In this document: one piece after another, positions 39,207-48,971 of the stretch
Layout: each line of letters begins with the position of its first letter
Position numbering within the stretch: position 1 is the stretch's first letter
Origin: Blastococcus sp. VKM Ac-2987
GTDB lineage: Bacteria; Actinomycetota; Actinomycetes; Mycobacteriales; Geodermatophilaceae
Direction: 5' to 3'
Length of the DNA stretch: 64,000 bases
Assembly (NCBI RefSeq): GCF_026967805.1
Contig: NZ_JAPVBG010000001.1
Location: 62,001 to 126,000, forward strand
Notes under the pieces: model-generated
Told to the model about the DNA's origin: nothing
Database searches by the model: none
The model's input: only the letters and a program-made list of their open reading frames with translations
Made by a program: the position numbers and the translations under genes

Positions 39207-40978
39207 GCGGCCACCTCCGCCTGGGAGTAGGCGCGCACCAGGGCCGCGTAGCCGGGCACCCGGTCGATCAGCTCCGCGTGCGTGCCCCGGGCGACGGCGC
39301 GCCCGTCGGCCAGCCACACCACCTCGTCGGCGAGCGCGATCGTCGCCTGCCGGTAGGCCACGACCACGACCGTGGTCGGCGTCTCGCTGCCGCGCAGGGC
39401 GTCGAGGATGCGGGCCTCGACGGCGGGGTCGACGGCGCTCGTGGCGTCGTCCAGGACGAGCAGCCGGGGACGGCGGACCACGGCGCGGGCCAGGGCCAGC
39501 CGCTGCCGCTGACCGCCGGACAGCGAGGCGCCGCGCTCCCCCACCCGGGTGTCGAGACCCTCGGGCAGCGCCGTGACGAACTCGTCGGCGGCAGCCACGC
39601 GCAGCGCCGCCATGACGTCGTCGTCGGAGAACGGGGCGCCCAGGGTGACGTTGCCGCGGACGGTGTCGTCGAAGAGGAACGCGCTCTGCGCGACGAAGGC
39701 CGCCGAGGCGCTCAGCTCGCCCTCGCGCAGCCGGCGCAGGTCGACGCCGTCGAGCAGCACGCCGCCGCCGGCCGGGTCCACCAGGCGCACCAGGAGACCG
39801 GCCAGCGTCGACTTGCCCGAGCCGGTCGGCCCGACCACGGCCACGGTGCTCCCGGCGGCGACGTCGAAGGTGACCTCGCGCAGCGTCGGGCGGGACACCC
39901 CGTCGAAGGTGAAGCCGACGTCGCGGACGCCGATCCCGGCCCCGCCGGCAGCCGCGGTGGCGGCGTCCGGCCCGTACGGGGTCTCACCGGTCGCCTCGAG
40001 CACCGGGGTGACCCGGTCGAAGCCGGCCAGGGCGCGCGGCAGGTCGGCCAGCACCCAGCCGATGGCGCGGATCGGCAGCGCGAGCAGGGTGAACAGGTAG
40101 GCGATGGAGACCAGGTCGCCGGCGTCGGCGGCGCCGTCGGCGACCCGGTTCGCGCCGATGAGCAGGACGGCGAGCGTGCCCAGGTTGGGCAGCGCCTCCA
40201 TCAACGGGTCGAACAGCCCGCGCACCCGGCCGACGGCGATCAGCCCGTCGCGCAGCTCCTCGGCCCGGGCGGTGAAGCGCTCGGTCTCGGTGTCCTCGCG
40301 GCCGAGCGTCTTGACGACGAGCGCGGCGTCGAAGCTCTCGTGCGCGATCTCGCTGACCTCGGCCCGCAGCTGCTGCGCCCGCTGCATCCGGGGGCTCATC
40401 ACCTGCGAGTAGACGATGTTCGCCGCGAAGACCAGCGGGAAGACGACCAGGCCGACGACGGCGAGCAGCGGGTCGGTGAGCACGAGCGCCACGCTGGTGA
40501 TCGCGATCATCACCAGCGCGCCGCAGGCGAAGGGCAGCGGCGCGACGAAGAACCAGGCCGACTCGACGTCGGAGTTGGCGTTGGACAGCAGCTGCCCGGT
40601 GGGGTGGCGCTGGTGCCAGGACAGCGGGAGCCGGAGGTACTGGCCGGTGACGCGGCGGCGGTACTCCGCCTGCAGCCGGTAGCTCATCACGCCGGCGAAC
40701 AGCCGGCGGCCGAGGATGCCGACGATCTTCAGCAGGGCGACCCCGAGGATGGCGACGGCGGCGAGGGTGAGCGCGGTCGCGGTGGTGGCGCCCTCGTCGA
40801 AGGCGGGCAGCAGCACCCGGTCGGTGATCTCGCCGATGACGTACGCGCTGGCCACCGTCATCGCGCCGTAGAGGCTGCTGGCCAGCAGCGCCAGGCTGAA
40901 CATGCGCGGCTGCTCGCGGACGGCCCGGCCGATGTGGCGGAGCCCGCGGCGCACGACGGCGTCTCGGCGGCGGGACAC
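39203..40978 (-). CDS. ABC exporter, half-transporter with degenerate ATPase site
   Basis: A 591-residue partner of the downstream exporter, with six N-terminal helices. Walker A is GPTGSGKSTLAG and signature SLSGGQRQRLALARAVV. The Walker B reads LLVLDDATSAVD, with Asp in place of the catalytic Glu, and the H-loop His is replaced (VVVVAYRQATIALAD). One ATP site of the heterodimer is thus degenerate, as in the TM287/288 and BmrCD classes. GTG 40978 is set by GAGGAG 6 nt upstream. The pair is likely a two-gene operon. Confidence 0.94.
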   Translation of the reverse strand: MSRRRDAVVRRGLRHIGRAVREQPRMFSLALLASSLYGAMTVASAYVIGEITDRVLLPAFDEGATTATALTLAAVAILGVALLKIVGILGRRLFAGVMSYRLQAEYRRRVTGQYLRLPLSWHQRHPTGQLLSNANSDVESAWFFVAPLPFACGALVMIAITSVALVLTDPLLAVVGLVVFPLVFAANIVYSQVMSPRMQRAQQLRAEVSEIAHESFDAALVVKTLGREDTETERFTARAEELRDGLIAVGRVRGLFDPLMEALPNLGTLAVLLIGANRVADGAADAGDLVSIAYLFTLLALPIRAIGWVLADLPRALAGFDRVTPVLEATGETPYGPDAATAAAGGAGIGVRDVGFTFDGVSRPTLREVTFDVAAGSTVAVVGPTGSGKSTLAGLLVRLVDPAGGGVLLDGVDLRRLREGELSASAAFVAQSAFLFDDTVRGNVTLGAPFSDDDVMAALRVAAADEFVTALPEGLDTRVGERGASLSGGQRQRLALARAVVRRPRLLVLDDATSAVDPAVEARILDALRGSETPTTVVVVAYRQATIALADEVVWLADGRAVARGTHAELIDRVPGYAALVRAYSQAEVAA

Positions 40979-41100
40979 GGAGCTCCTCGGGGGTCGTAGC
41001 TGCGACCAGCATGCCACGCGGTCGTTAGGAGGGCTAAACGCCCGCGGCTGGTCCGCCCGGTCGGGTTTCGCCCCTCGGGCTTCCTCGGTAACTTCGCGAG

Positions 41101-41718
41101 GTGAGCGCCTCTTCCCTCCCCCTCCCTCTCCCGGACCGCGAGCGCGCGGCGCTCGCCGACCTGCTCGACGAGCTCGGCCCCGACGCGCCGACCTGCTGCG
41201 AGGGGTGGACCACCGCCCACCTCGCCGCGCACCTGGCCGTGCGCGACCGGCGTCCCGACGCCCTCCCGGGCTACGGCCTGGAGATGCTGCCCGGCGGCGC
41301 GCGCCTGGCCTGGTGGTCGCACCGGCTGGAGGACCGGCTGCGCGGGTCCACGCCGTACGCCGAGGTGGTCGACCAGGTCCGCAGCGGCCCGCCGTCGTGG
41401 TCGCCGATGGCCCTGCCGGCCGCCGCGAAGGCGTTCAACGTCTCGGAGTTCGCCATCCACCACGAGGACGTCCGTCGCGCCCGGCCCGGCTGGGAACCGC
41501 GGGTCCTCTCCCGCGAGGAGCAGGACCAGCTGTGGGCCGGCCTCGGGCTCTACGCACGCCGCGCCTCCGGCCGCCGCGGCCTGGTGCTCCGCCGCAGCGA
41601 CGTGCCCGGCGCGGAGAAGCGCCTGGGCGAGGGCGGGCGCACGGTCACCGGCGAGCCGCTGGAGCTGATGCTGTGGGCGGCGGGCCGGCGCGACGTCGCC
41701 CGGGTGACGATCGGGTAG
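41101..41718 (+). CDS. TIGR03085-type DinB-like metal-binding protein
   Basis: A 205-residue protein of the mycothiol-dependent maleylpyruvate isomerase/DinB superfamily. It has PTCCEGWTTAHLAAHLAVRDRRPDA and SEFAIHHEDVRRARPGWEPR, placing the three metal His. In other actinobacteria this family sits next to hisI; here it lies 7 kb away. GTG 41101 has TAACTT exactly 6 nt upstream (leaderless). Function unknown, possibly mycothiol-dependent detoxification. Confidence 0.88.
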   Translation: MSASSLPLPLPDRERAALADLLDELGPDAPTCCEGWTTAHLAAHLAVRDRRPDALPGYGLEMLPGGARLAWWSHRLEDRLRGSTPYAEVVDQVRSGPPSWSPMALPAAAKAFNVSEFAIHHEDVRRARPGWEPRVLSREEQDQLWAGLGLYARRASGRRGLVLRRSDVPGAEKRLGEGGRTVTGEPLELMLWAAGRRDVARVTIG

Positions 41719-41854
41719 CAGCTCGACGGCCCATCCTCGCCCTGCCGGCGCAGCCGGGCGACCTTCCGCCTGTCTCTGGAGCGGCCCACTTCGAAACACC
41801 GCTGGCTACGTCAGGGGGTCGGGCAGCCCGGCCCGTTCCGCGCTGTTTCGCCGT

Positions 41855-42577
41855 TCAGGGACCGGCGAGGGCAGCCCGCCCTGCAGTAGCCCTGGCCGCG
41901 GCATCCAGAACCTCGGCGAGCCGCTCCGGCATGCTCAACTGAGGCGTGTGGGACGACTGCAGCCGGTCGACACGATCGGCCCGGGCGGACATGGCCTCTT
42001 GAGCTGCAACCGGAACTGCCTGGTCCTGGTCGCAGATGACATACGTGGTCTCGTGGCCGGCAGGGGGAGCTGAACTCGCTTCCGCCAGGAGCTGCAACGA
42101 CGTCGGGACATAGCGGGGGTAGACCTCGCGTAGGAAGCGTTTCTCCTCGACATCGGCGCACAGCGCCTGTCGGACCACATCCGGGCTGTCGCTGACCCGG
42201 ACCAGGCCCTCCTGTGGGTCTACCACCATCCACTCCGGAATCTGGCCGCCGAGCAGATCCGCGACTGACTGGCCCTTCTCGGGACGCAGGGCTGCCAGGT
42301 ACACGCTGTGCCCGACCCCAGGATGGTCGGCCAACTCGGCGAGAACCATCCCGCCGCCGGAGTGGCCCACGAGGATCACGCCCGTACCGCAGCCGTCGAC
42401 CACCCCCTGGACCGTCCGCACGTCGCCCGCCAGCCCGCCCCCACCGGCGTGATCGGAGCCTGCGCTGGGCAGGTCGACAACCTCGACCCGGTGGCCCTTC
42501 GCTGCCAGGGACGTTGCCGTGTCGTCCCAGATCCAACTGCGGCAGAAGGCACCGTGGATCAACACGAAGCTGGTCAT
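41855..42577 (-). CDS. Alpha/beta hydrolase, atypical composition
   Basis: A 240-residue EstA/salicylate esterase-like hydrolase. FVLIHGAFCRSWIWDD gives the oxyanion region, VILVGHSGGGMVLAELA holds the nucleophile Ser, CDQDQAVP a candidate Asp, and SSHTPQLSMPERLAEVL the catalytic His. ATG 42577 has GGAGG 11 nt upstream. The gene is visibly richer in A/T and uses codons with A or T at third positions more than its neighbours, which suggests recent acquisition. Substrate unknown. Confidence 0.88.
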   Translation of the reverse strand: MTSFVLIHGAFCRSWIWDDTATSLAAKGHRVEVVDLPSAGSDHAGGGGLAGDVRTVQGVVDGCGTGVILVGHSGGGMVLAELADHPGVGHSVYLAALRPEKGQSVADLLGGQIPEWMVVDPQEGLVRVSDSPDVVRQALCADVEEKRFLREVYPRYVPTSLQLLAEASSAPPAGHETTYVICDQDQAVPVAAQEAMSARADRVDRLQSSHTPQLSMPERLAEVLDAAARATAGRAALAGP

Positions 42578-42653
42578 GAGGGGAGGGTCCTCCCGCCGGC
42601 GTCGCGTCGACAAGGGCTGCCGCGCTGTCGGTGCCGACCGGTGTCGCCACTGC

Positions 42654-42673
42654 CCCTGAAGCCGCCTTCAGGG
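42654..42673 (-). terminator. Hairpin downstream of ilvD
   Basis: CCCTGAA (42654-42660) and TTCAGGG (42667-42673) form a 7-bp stem with a 6-nt loop, beginning 38 nt after the ilvD stop in its direction of transcription. It separates ilvD from the hydrolase gene. Confidence 0.55.
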
Positions 42674-42710
42674 CGAACCGCCGGGCGCGGCACCGGTTCC
42701 GGCCCGCGGG

Positions 42711-44549
42711 TCACGGGACGAGGCGGACGGCGCCTCTGTCGGCGGACTGGGCGAAGGCGGCGTAGGCGCGCAGCGCGGCGGACACCGGCCGGTGCCGGTC
42801 CCGCGGGCGGTAGCCCCCGGCGGCCTCCAGCGCCGCCCGCCGGGACGCGAGCTCCGCCTCGCCGACCTCCAGCCGGATGCTCCGTCCCGGGATGTCGATG
42901 TCGACCGCATCGCCGTCCCGCACCAGGGCGATGACCCCGCCCGCCGCCGCCTCCGGGGAGACGTGCCCGATGGACAGCCCGGACGTCCCGCCCGAGAACC
43001 GGCCGTCGGTGACCAGCGCGCAGGCCGCGCCGAGGCCCCGGCCCTTCAGGAACGCGGTGGGGTACAGCATCTCCTGCATGCCCGGTCCGCCCCGCGGCCC
43101 CTCGTAGCGGACGACGACGACGTCACCGGCGCGCACCCGGCCGGCCAGGATCGCCTCGACGGCGTCCTCCTGGGACTCCACGACCACGGCCGGGCCGCGG
43201 AAGCGCATGATCGACTCGTCCACGCCGGCCGTCTTCACCACGCAGCCGTCGGGCGCCAGGTTGCCGCGCAGGACGGCGAGCCCCCCGTCGGCGGTGTAGG
43301 CGTGCGTCACCGACCGGATGCAGCCGGCCTCGGCGTCGAGGTCCAGGCTCTCCCACCGCTCCGACTGCGAGAACGCCGTCGCCGAGCGCCGGCACCCGGG
43401 TGCGGCGTGGAAGAGCTCGACCGCCTCCGGCGTCGCCCGGCCGCCCCGGACGTCTGAGTCGTCGAGCCAGCCGCGCAGGTCCGGGCTGTGCACCGATCGG
43501 ACGTCGGCGCGCAGCAGCCCGGCGCGGTCCAGCTCGCCCAGGATGGCGGGCACGCCCCCGGCGCGGTGCACGTCCTCGACCAGGTGGACCCCGTTGGGTG
43601 CCACCTTCGCCAGGCACGGTGTCCTGCGGGAGATCCGGTCGACGTCGTCGAGGGTGAAGTCCAGCTCAGCCTCGGCGGCCGCGGCCAGCAGGTGCAGGAT
43701 CGTGTTCGACGAGCCGCCCATGGCGATGTCCAGGGCCATCGCGTTCTCGAACGCCGCGCGGCCGGCGATCGCGCGCGGCAGCACCGAGGCGTCGTCGCGG
43801 TCGTAGTGGGCCCGGACCAGCTCCATGACCGTGGTTCCGGCCGCCTCGTACAGCTCGCGCCGGGCGGTGTGGGTGGCCAGCGTCGTCCCGTTGCCCGGCA
43901 GCGCGAGGCCGAGCGCCTCGGTCAGGCAGTTCATCGAGTTGGCGGTGAACATGCCCGAGCACGAACCGCAGGTCGGGCAGGCGTTCTCCTCGATCCGGCC
44001 GAGGTCGGCGTCGGACACCGACGGGCTGACCGAGTCGGCGATCGCCGAGACGAGGTTCAGGCCGGTGCGGACCGTGCCGTCCACCAGCGTCGCCGTGCCG
44101 CCCTCCATCGGGCCGCCGGAGACGAAGACGGTCGGGATGTCCAGGCGCAGGGCGGCCATTAGCATGCCCGGGGTGATCTTGTCGCAGTTGGAGATGCAGA
44201 CCAGGGCGTCGGCGCAGTGCGCGGTGACCATGTACTCGACCGAGTCGGCGATCAGGTCCCGGGAGGGCAGCGAGTACAGCATCCCGCCGTGGCCCATGGC
44301 GATGCCGTCGTCGACCGCGATCGTGTTGAACTCCCGCGGCACGCCGCCGGCGGCGGAGACGGCGTCGGAGACGATCCGGCCGACCGGCTGCAGGTGGGTG
44401 TGACCGGGGACGAACTCGGTGAAGCTGTTGGCGACGGCGACGATCGGCTTGCCGATGTCGCCCCCGTCGACGCCGGCCGCGCGCAGCAGCGCGCGGGCTC
44501 CGGCCATGTTGCGGCCGTGGGTGACGGTCCGGGATCGCAGCTCTGCCAT
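42711..44549 (-). CDS. ilvD: Dihydroxy-acid dehydratase
   Basis: Third common step of valine and isoleucine synthesis, a [4Fe-4S] or [2Fe-2S] dehydratase. It has 612 residues. [30 protein letters not shown], the Cys cluster [21 protein letters not shown] and [20 protein letters not shown] are present. It is isolated from other ilv genes. Its promoter region (44550-44627) is shared with the divergent MmyB-type regulator; a CTGACT element lies 7 nt before ATG 44549. Confidence 0.97.
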   Translation of the reverse strand: MAELRSRTVTHGRNMAGARALLRAAGVDGGDIGKPIVAVANSFTEFVPGHTHLQPVGRIVSDAVSAAGGVPREFNTIAVDDGIAMGHGGMLYSLPSRDLIADSVEYMVTAHCADALVCISNCDKITPGMLMAALRLDIPTVFVSGGPMEGGTATLVDGTVRTGLNLVSAIADSVSPSVSDADLGRIEENACPTCGSCSGMFTANSMNCLTEALGLALPGNGTTLATHTARRELYEAAGTTVMELVRAHYDRDDASVLPRAIAGRAAFENAMALDIAMGGSSNTILHLLAAAAEAELDFTLDDVDRISRRTPCLAKVAPNGVHLVEDVHRAGGVPAILGELDRAGLLRADVRSVHSPDLRGWLDDSDVRGGRATPEAVELFHAAPGCRRSATAFSQSERWESLDLDAEAGCIRSVTHAYTADGGLAVLRGNLAPDGCVVKTAGVDESIMRFRGPAVVVESQEDAVEAILAGRVRAGDVVVVRYEGPRGGPGMQEMLYPTAFLKGRGLGAACALVTDGRFSGGTSGLSIGHVSPEAAAGGVIALVRDGDAVDIDIPGRSIRLEVGEAELASRRAALEAAGGYRPRDRHRPVSAALRAYAAFAQSADRGAVRLVP

Positions 44550-44591
44550 GCCCGCCAGTCAGCCACCCGGCGCCGGCGACCGGGTAGACGC

Positions 44592-44621
44592 TGCCGGTGC
44601 TAGCAGTGCCGGTACTAGGTT
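44592..44621 (+). promoter_or_regulatory. Direct-repeat operator overlapping -10 of the MmyB-type gene
   Basis: TGCCGGTGCTAG (44592-44603) is repeated as TGCCGGTACTAG (44607-44618) with one mismatch and 15-bp spacing. The second copy overlaps the -10 box TAGGTT (44616-44621), which lies 6 nt before GTG 44628. The position fits autorepression by the encoded regulator, and perhaps control of ilvD on the other strand. Confidence 0.55.
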
Positions 44622-44627
44622 CGCGGC

Positions 44628-45458
44628 GTGACCCAGGAGGCGCGCCGCCGGGAGCTCGGCACCTTCCTCCGCAGCCGGCGGCAGGCGCTCTCCCGGGCGG
44701 ACCTCGGCCTGCCGGACCCGCCGCGCCGGCGCAGCCCCGGCCTGCGTCGGGAGGAGGTCTCGGCCTTCGCCGGGGTGAGCGTCACCTGGTACACGTGGTT
44801 GGAGCAGGGGCGGGACATCCATCCCTCGCGCCAGGTGCTCGAGGCCCTCGGCCGGGTGCTGCGGCTGACCACCTCCGAGCTGCACTACCTGCTCTCCCTC
44901 GGGGACTTCGCCCCCGGCGTACCCGACGGCGACGGGCCCGTCCCGGACGCCGCTCCCCAGGCCACGCAGCGGTTCCTGGACAGCCTCCGGTTCCCCGCCT
45001 TCGCCGTCGCCGCGGACTGGACGATCGTCGGCTGGAACGCGGCCTACGCCGCCCTCTACGCCCGGATCGACGGCCTCGCGCCCGCCGACCGGAACCTGCT
45101 GTGGGTGGTGTTCACCGACCCGCACCTGCGCGAGATGCTGCCCGACTGGGCGGAGGACAGCCGGCACTTCGTCGCCGAGTTCCGGGCCGAGTCCGGCCGG
45201 CGGCTCGGCTCCCCCCGCCACTCGGCGCTCATCACCCGCCTGTCCGGGGCCAGCCCCGAGTTCCGGGAGCTGTGGGGCGACCTCCCCGTCGAGGGGTTCA
45301 CCTCCCGCCGGCGCACGTTCGTGCACCCCGCGGCGGGACGGCTCGAGTTCGAGCAGCACCGGCTGGCTCCCGCCGACCACCCGGACCTGCACGTGGTGGC
45401 CTACGTGCCGGATCCGGGCAGCCACACCGCTGACTGGTTCGCCGGCCTCCCGGCCTAG
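44628..45458 (+). CDS. MmyB-like XRE-family transcriptional regulator
   Basis: A 276-residue protein with an N-terminal XRE helix-turn-helix ([52 protein letters not shown]) and a C-terminal MmyB-type PAS-like ligand domain ([56 protein letters not shown]). This family often controls a divergent gene in response to small hydrophobic ligands. GTG 44628 is leaderless by its TAGGTT box. Its stop overlaps the convergent hisF stop by 4 nt. Confidence 0.92.
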   Translation: MTQEARRRELGTFLRSRRQALSRADLGLPDPPRRRSPGLRREEVSAFAGVSVTWYTWLEQGRDIHPSRQVLEALGRVLRLTTSELHYLLSLGDFAPGVPDGDGPVPDAAPQATQRFLDSLRFPAFAVAADWTIVGWNAAYAALYARIDGLAPADRNLLWVVFTDPHLREMLPDWAEDSRHFVAEFRAESGRRLGSPRHSALITRLSGASPEFRELWGDLPVEGFTSRRRTFVHPAAGRLEFEQHRLAPADHPDLHVVAYVPDPGSHTADWFAGLPA

Positions 45459-46252
45459 TCGACGAGCGGGTGGTCGACCTCGTGCCGCACCGGCACGCCC
45501 GCGGCGGCGAGGGCGCCCTTCACGTCGCCGATCCGCAGCACCCCGAAGTGGAAGACGCTCGCGGCCAGCACCGCGTCGGCGCCAGCCTCGACCGCCGGCG
45601 GGAAGTGCTCGGCCGCGCCCGCTCCCCCGCTGGCGATGAGCGGCACGGAGACCTCGCGCCGCACCTGCGAGATCAGGTCGGTGTCGAACCCGGCCCGGGT
45701 GCCGTCGGCGTCCATCGAGTTGAGCAGGATCTCCCCCGCGCCCAGCTGCGCGGCGCGGATGCACCACTCGACGGCGTCCTGCCCGGTGCCGCGTCGCCCG
45801 CCGTGCGTGGTGATCTCGAAACCGGACTCCGTCCGCGCGCCGTCCCAGCAGCGCCGGGCGTCCAGCGACAGCACCAGCACCTGGTTGCCGAACCGGTCGG
45901 CGATCTCGGCGATCAGCTCCGGCCGGGCGACCGCAGCGGTGTTCACCGCGACCTTGTCCGCCCCCGCCCGCAGCAGCCGGTTCACGTCCTCCGGGCTGCG
46001 CACCCCGCCGCCGACGGTCAGCGGGATGAAGACGCTCTCCGCCGTCCGGCTGACCACGTCGTAGGTCGTGGCCCGGTCGCCGGAGCTCGCGGTGATGTCG
46101 AGGAAGGTGAGCTCGTCGGCGCCCTCGGCGTCGTAGACCCGGGCCATCTCCACCGGGTCGCCGGCGTCGCGCAGGTCGACGAAGTTGACGCCCTTCACGA
46201 CCCGGCCGGCGTCGACGTCCAGGCAGGGGATCACGCGGACCGCGAGGCTCAC
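45455..46252 (-). CDS. hisF: Imidazole glycerol phosphate synthase cyclase subunit
   Basis: Cyclase partner of HisH, making IGP and AICAR from PRFAR. It is a 265-residue TIM barrel with [27 protein letters not shown] (catalytic Asp11-like), [26 protein letters not shown] and the final ASGGAG. GTG 46252 overlaps a small upstream ORF by GTGA. It converges on the MmyB-type gene with a 4-nt overlap of stop codons. Confidence 0.96.
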   Translation of the reverse strand: MSLAVRVIPCLDVDAGRVVKGVNFVDLRDAGDPVEMARVYDAEGADELTFLDITASSGDRATTYDVVSRTAESVFIPLTVGGGVRSPEDVNRLLRAGADKVAVNTAAVARPELIAEIADRFGNQVLVLSLDARRCWDGARTESGFEITTHGGRRGTGQDAVEWCIRAAQLGAGEILLNSMDADGTRAGFDTDLISQVRREVSVPLIASGGAGAAEHFPPAVEAGADAVLAASVFHFGVLRIGDVKGALAAAGVPVRHEVDHPLVD

Positions 46253-46335
46253 GACGTCTCCTCGCTCACGCTCGTCGACGCCGCTCGCCTCGGACGGGCT
46301 CCGTCCCCGGACGAGCTCGCACGCTCGCTCGTCAT
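46249..46335 (-). CDS. 28-aa small ORF bridging ridA and hisF
   Basis: ATG 46335 overlaps the RidA stop (ATGA) and the 28-codon frame ends in a TGA that overlaps the hisF GTG by 4 nt. It fills the gap exactly. The product is Arg/Ser/Glu-rich ([20 protein letters not shown] at its start). The DNA contains inverted GAGCGAGCGTG-type blocks and the hairpin GGACGG-GCT-CCGTCC, so it may instead be a dispersed repeat that keeps an open frame. It preserves coupling in either case. Confidence 0.4.
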   Translation of the reverse strand: MTSERASSSGDGARPRRAASTSVSEETS

Positions 46336-46724
46336 GCCCCGGCCCCGCGCACCGCGTCGGCCTCGATCTCCACCAGCATCGCGGGATCGATGAGAGCGGC
46401 GACCTGCACCATCGTGGTGGCCGGCCGGAGGTCGCCGAAGACCTCGCCGTGGGCCCGGCCGACCTCCTCCCACCGGGAGATGTCGGTGACGAACATCCGG
46501 GTGCGGACGACGTCGGCGAGGGTGAACCCGGCGCGCTCCAGCGACTGCCCGATCGTGGCCAGCGCCTGGCGGGTCTGCGCGGCGGCGTCCCCGGGGTGGG
46601 CGACGGCGCCGTCGACGGTCGACGTCGTCCCGCTCACCCAGGCGGCGTCGCCGCGGACGACGACCCGGCTGTAGCCGACGACCGCCTCCCACGGCGCCCC
46701 GGAGCCGAAGCGCAGCACGCTCAC
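46332..46724 (-). CDS. RidA family protein
   Basis: A 130-residue Rid/YjgF family protein. It has [53 protein letters not shown] and the end [14 protein letters not shown] with the Arg/Glu pattern of enamine deaminases, though not the full archetypal RidA set. Located between hisA and hisF, as in many actinobacteria. It overlaps hisA by GTGA. It may clear reactive enamines or act in histidine metabolism. Confidence 0.9.
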   Translation of the reverse strand: MSVLRFGSGAPWEAVVGYSRVVVRGDAAWVSGTTSTVDGAVAHPGDAAAQTRQALATIGQSLERAGFTLADVVRTRMFVTDISRWEEVGRAHGEVFGDLRPATTMVQVAALIDPAMLVEIEADAVRGAGA

Positions 46725-47452
46725 GCGAGCTCCTCGGTCACCCGCAGCGCCTCGGGCAGGGTGAACTGGCCGGCGTAGAGCGCCTTGCCGACGATGGCAC
46801 CCTCGACGCCGATCGCGGCCAGCCCGGCCAGCGCGCGGATGTCGTCCAGCGAGCTGACGCCGCCGGAGGCGATGACCGGGCGCGACGTGGCGGCGCAGAC
46901 CTCGCGCAGCAGCTCCAGGTTGGGCCCGCGCAGCGTGCCGTCCTTGGTGATGTCGGTGACCACGTAGCGGGCGCACCCTTCGGCGTCTAGGCGGGCGAGG
47001 GTCTCGTAGAGCTCGCCGCCCTCCCTGGTCCAACCGCGGGCGGCCAGCCGGGTACCGCGCACGTCGAGGCCGACGGCGATCCGGTCCCCGTGCTCGGCGA
47101 TGGCCCGGGCGCACCACTCCGGGGACTCCAGGGCCGCGGTGCCCAGGTTCACCCGGCGGCAGCCGGTGGCCAGGGCCGCGGCCAGCGACTCGTCGTCCCG
47201 GATGCCGCCGGAGAGCTCCACGTCGACGTCCAGCTCGCCGACCACGCGGGCCAGCAGCTCGCGGTTGGAACCGCGGCCGAAGGCGGCGTCGAGGTCGACC
47301 AGGTGCACCCACTCGGCGCCGTCGCGCTGCCACTGCATCGCGGCGTCGAGCGGGTCGCCGTAGGAGGTCTCGCTCCCGGCCTCCCCCTGCACGAGACGGA
47401 CGGCCTGGCCGTCGGCGACGTCGACGGCGGGGAGCAGCTGCAGCTTCGGCAC
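46721..47452 (-). CDS. priA: Phosphoribosyl isomerase A (HisA/PriA)
   Basis: A 243-residue TIM barrel that isomerises ProFAR; in actinobacteria PriA also isomerises PRA in tryptophan synthesis, which fits the lack of trpF here. Marks are [70 protein letters not shown] and ASGGVSS. The dual role is from family knowledge. GTG 47452 has TAGGCT 7 nt upstream, so transcription may start at the start codon. Confidence 0.94.
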   Translation of the reverse strand: MPKLQLLPAVDVADGQAVRLVQGEAGSETSYGDPLDAAMQWQRDGAEWVHLVDLDAAFGRGSNRELLARVVGELDVDVELSGGIRDDESLAAALATGCRRVNLGTAALESPEWCARAIAEHGDRIAVGLDVRGTRLAARGWTREGGELYETLARLDAEGCARYVVTDITKDGTLRGPNLELLREVCAATSRPVIASGGVSSLDDIRALAGLAAIGVEGAIVGKALYAGQFTLPEALRVTEELA

Positions 47453-47490
47453 GGGATGCAGCCTAGGGACCGGCGATCCGGGACCGGGCG

Positions 47491-48339
47491 TCAGCTCCCG
47501 CTCGCGTGCCGGGCGGCGAACCGGCCGGGCGTCATGGCGGTCACGCGGGCGAAGTCACGGGTGAAGTGGGCCTGGTCGGCGTAGCCGAGCACCGCCGCCA
47601 CCTCGCCGATGCTGCCGGGGTTGCCGCGCAGCCGCTCGGCCGCCTCCTGCAGCCTCCGGCGCTGGATCAGCCACTTCGGGGTCAGCCCCAGGCGGCGGTG
47701 CACCAGCCGCTGCAGCGCCCGCTCGGACAGGCCGAAGCGCTCGCACACCTGCGCGACGCGGACGACCTCCCGGTCGCCCTCGACGAAGGCGACCACCTCG
47801 TTCACCAGGCGGCCGTCGTCGTCGACCGGGAGGAACGGCCGCAGCGCATCGCCGAAGGCGGCCATCGCCGCGCCGTGCGCCTCCGGGGCGTGCGGGTCGC
47901 GCGCGATGGCGGCGCGGACCCGGGCGGTCAGCCGCTCCCCCTCGGCTCCCAGGACCTCGGCGACGTCGACGTGCCGGTCGGTGTAACCGCTCATCGGGCC
48001 GCCGGCGATCAGCGCCCCCGCCGCCGGCGCGCACATCACCCCGACCGCCCAGCCGGTGCCGGTCAGCGTCGTCGTCGACAGGCCGGGGACCACGCCGTAG
48101 AACCGGGCGTAGTCGGCGGCGACGACCAGCAGCGCGACCGGGTACTGCAGGACGCGCTGCGGCGCCTCCCGGCCGGGCGGCACCGACCACACCGGGATCC
48201 AGAACCGCTGCAGCAGCCCGTCGAACTCCGGCTCGGCGGCGTACCGGTGCATGACGTGCGAGGCGTCGTGGGGGTCCTTGAGGTGCGCGCGCTCGATGTG
48301 GTCCATCGCGGCCGGCGCCCGGGAGCTGTCGGGTTTCAT
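47491..48339 (-). CDS. AraC-family transcriptional regulator
   Basis: A 282-residue regulator with an N-terminal sensing half ([42 protein letters not shown]6597-like) and a C-terminal AraC domain ([71 protein letters not shown]). The effector is unknown. ATG 48339 is preferred; a TTG one codon earlier is possible. It is divergent, 37 bp, from the DinB-like gene, a likely target. Confidence 0.9.
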   Translation of the reverse strand: MKPDSSRAPAAMDHIERAHLKDPHDASHVMHRYAAEPEFDGLLQRFWIPVWSVPPGREAPQRVLQYPVALLVVAADYARFYGVVPGLSTTTLTGTGWAVGVMCAPAAGALIAGGPMSGYTDRHVDVAEVLGAEGERLTARVRAAIARDPHAPEAHGAAMAAFGDALRPFLPVDDDGRLVNEVVAFVEGDREVVRVAQVCERFGLSERALQRLVHRRLGLTPKWLIQRRRLQEAAERLRGNPGSIGEVAAVLGYADQAHFTRDFARVTAMTPGRFAARHASGS

Positions 48340-48376
48340 CAAGACCGAGCCTGCCGCACGCTCCTACGTTCCGGGC

Positions 48377-48925
48377 ATGACACCGACCGCCACGAGCTAC
48401 GCGTCCGCCGACCGTCCCCTCACCGCGCTCCTCGACGCCGTGCCCCCGGCCGGTTGGGCCGGCCCCTCGCCGTGCGAGGGCTGGACCGCCGCCGACGTCG
48501 TCGGCCACCTGGTCGAGACCCAGCGGCAGTTCCTCACCACGCACGGCGTCGACCTGGGCGAGGCACCCGACGTCGCCGCCGACCCGGCCGCCGCCTGGCG
48601 CGCGCACGCGCAGCGGGTGGCCCGGGCCGTGTCGGACGACGCCGTGGCCGCCCGGGAGTTCGACGGCTTCTTCGGGCCGACCACGGTGGGCGCGGCCTTC
48701 GAGCAGTTCTACGTGTGGGACATGGTCGTGCACCGCTGGGACGTCGCCCGCGCCGTCGGCGCCGACGCCGGCCTCACCGACGAGGAGCTGGACCGGATCG
48801 AGGCCGGCGCGGACAGCTTCGGTCCCGCCCTGCACATGGACGGCATCTGCCGCCCGGCCCTGGACGCGCCCGCGGACGCCGACCGGGCGACGCGCGCGCT
48901 GGCCCGGCTCGGCCGGAGCGCCTGA
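48377..48925 (+). CDS. TIGR03086-type DinB-like maleylpyruvate isomerase family protein
   Basis: A 182-residue protein of the mycothiol-dependent isomerase superfamily: GPSPCEGWTAADVVGHLVETQRQFL and FYVWDMVVHRWDVARAVGADAGLTDEELD supply the metal His. ATG 48377 has TACGTT exactly 6 nt upstream (leaderless). Divergent to the AraC-type regulator and probably under its control. Function unknown. Confidence 0.88.
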   Translation: MTPTATSYASADRPLTALLDAVPPAGWAGPSPCEGWTAADVVGHLVETQRQFLTTHGVDLGEAPDVAADPAAAWRAHAQRVARAVSDDAVAAREFDGFFGPTTVGAAFEQFYVWDMVVHRWDVARAVGADAGLTDEELDRIEAGADSFGPALHMDGICRPALDAPADADRATRALARLGRSA

Positions 48926-48971
48926 CCGCCCGCGGCGGCCGTGCGGAAGGCTGCAGCCGTGGAGTGCCGCC

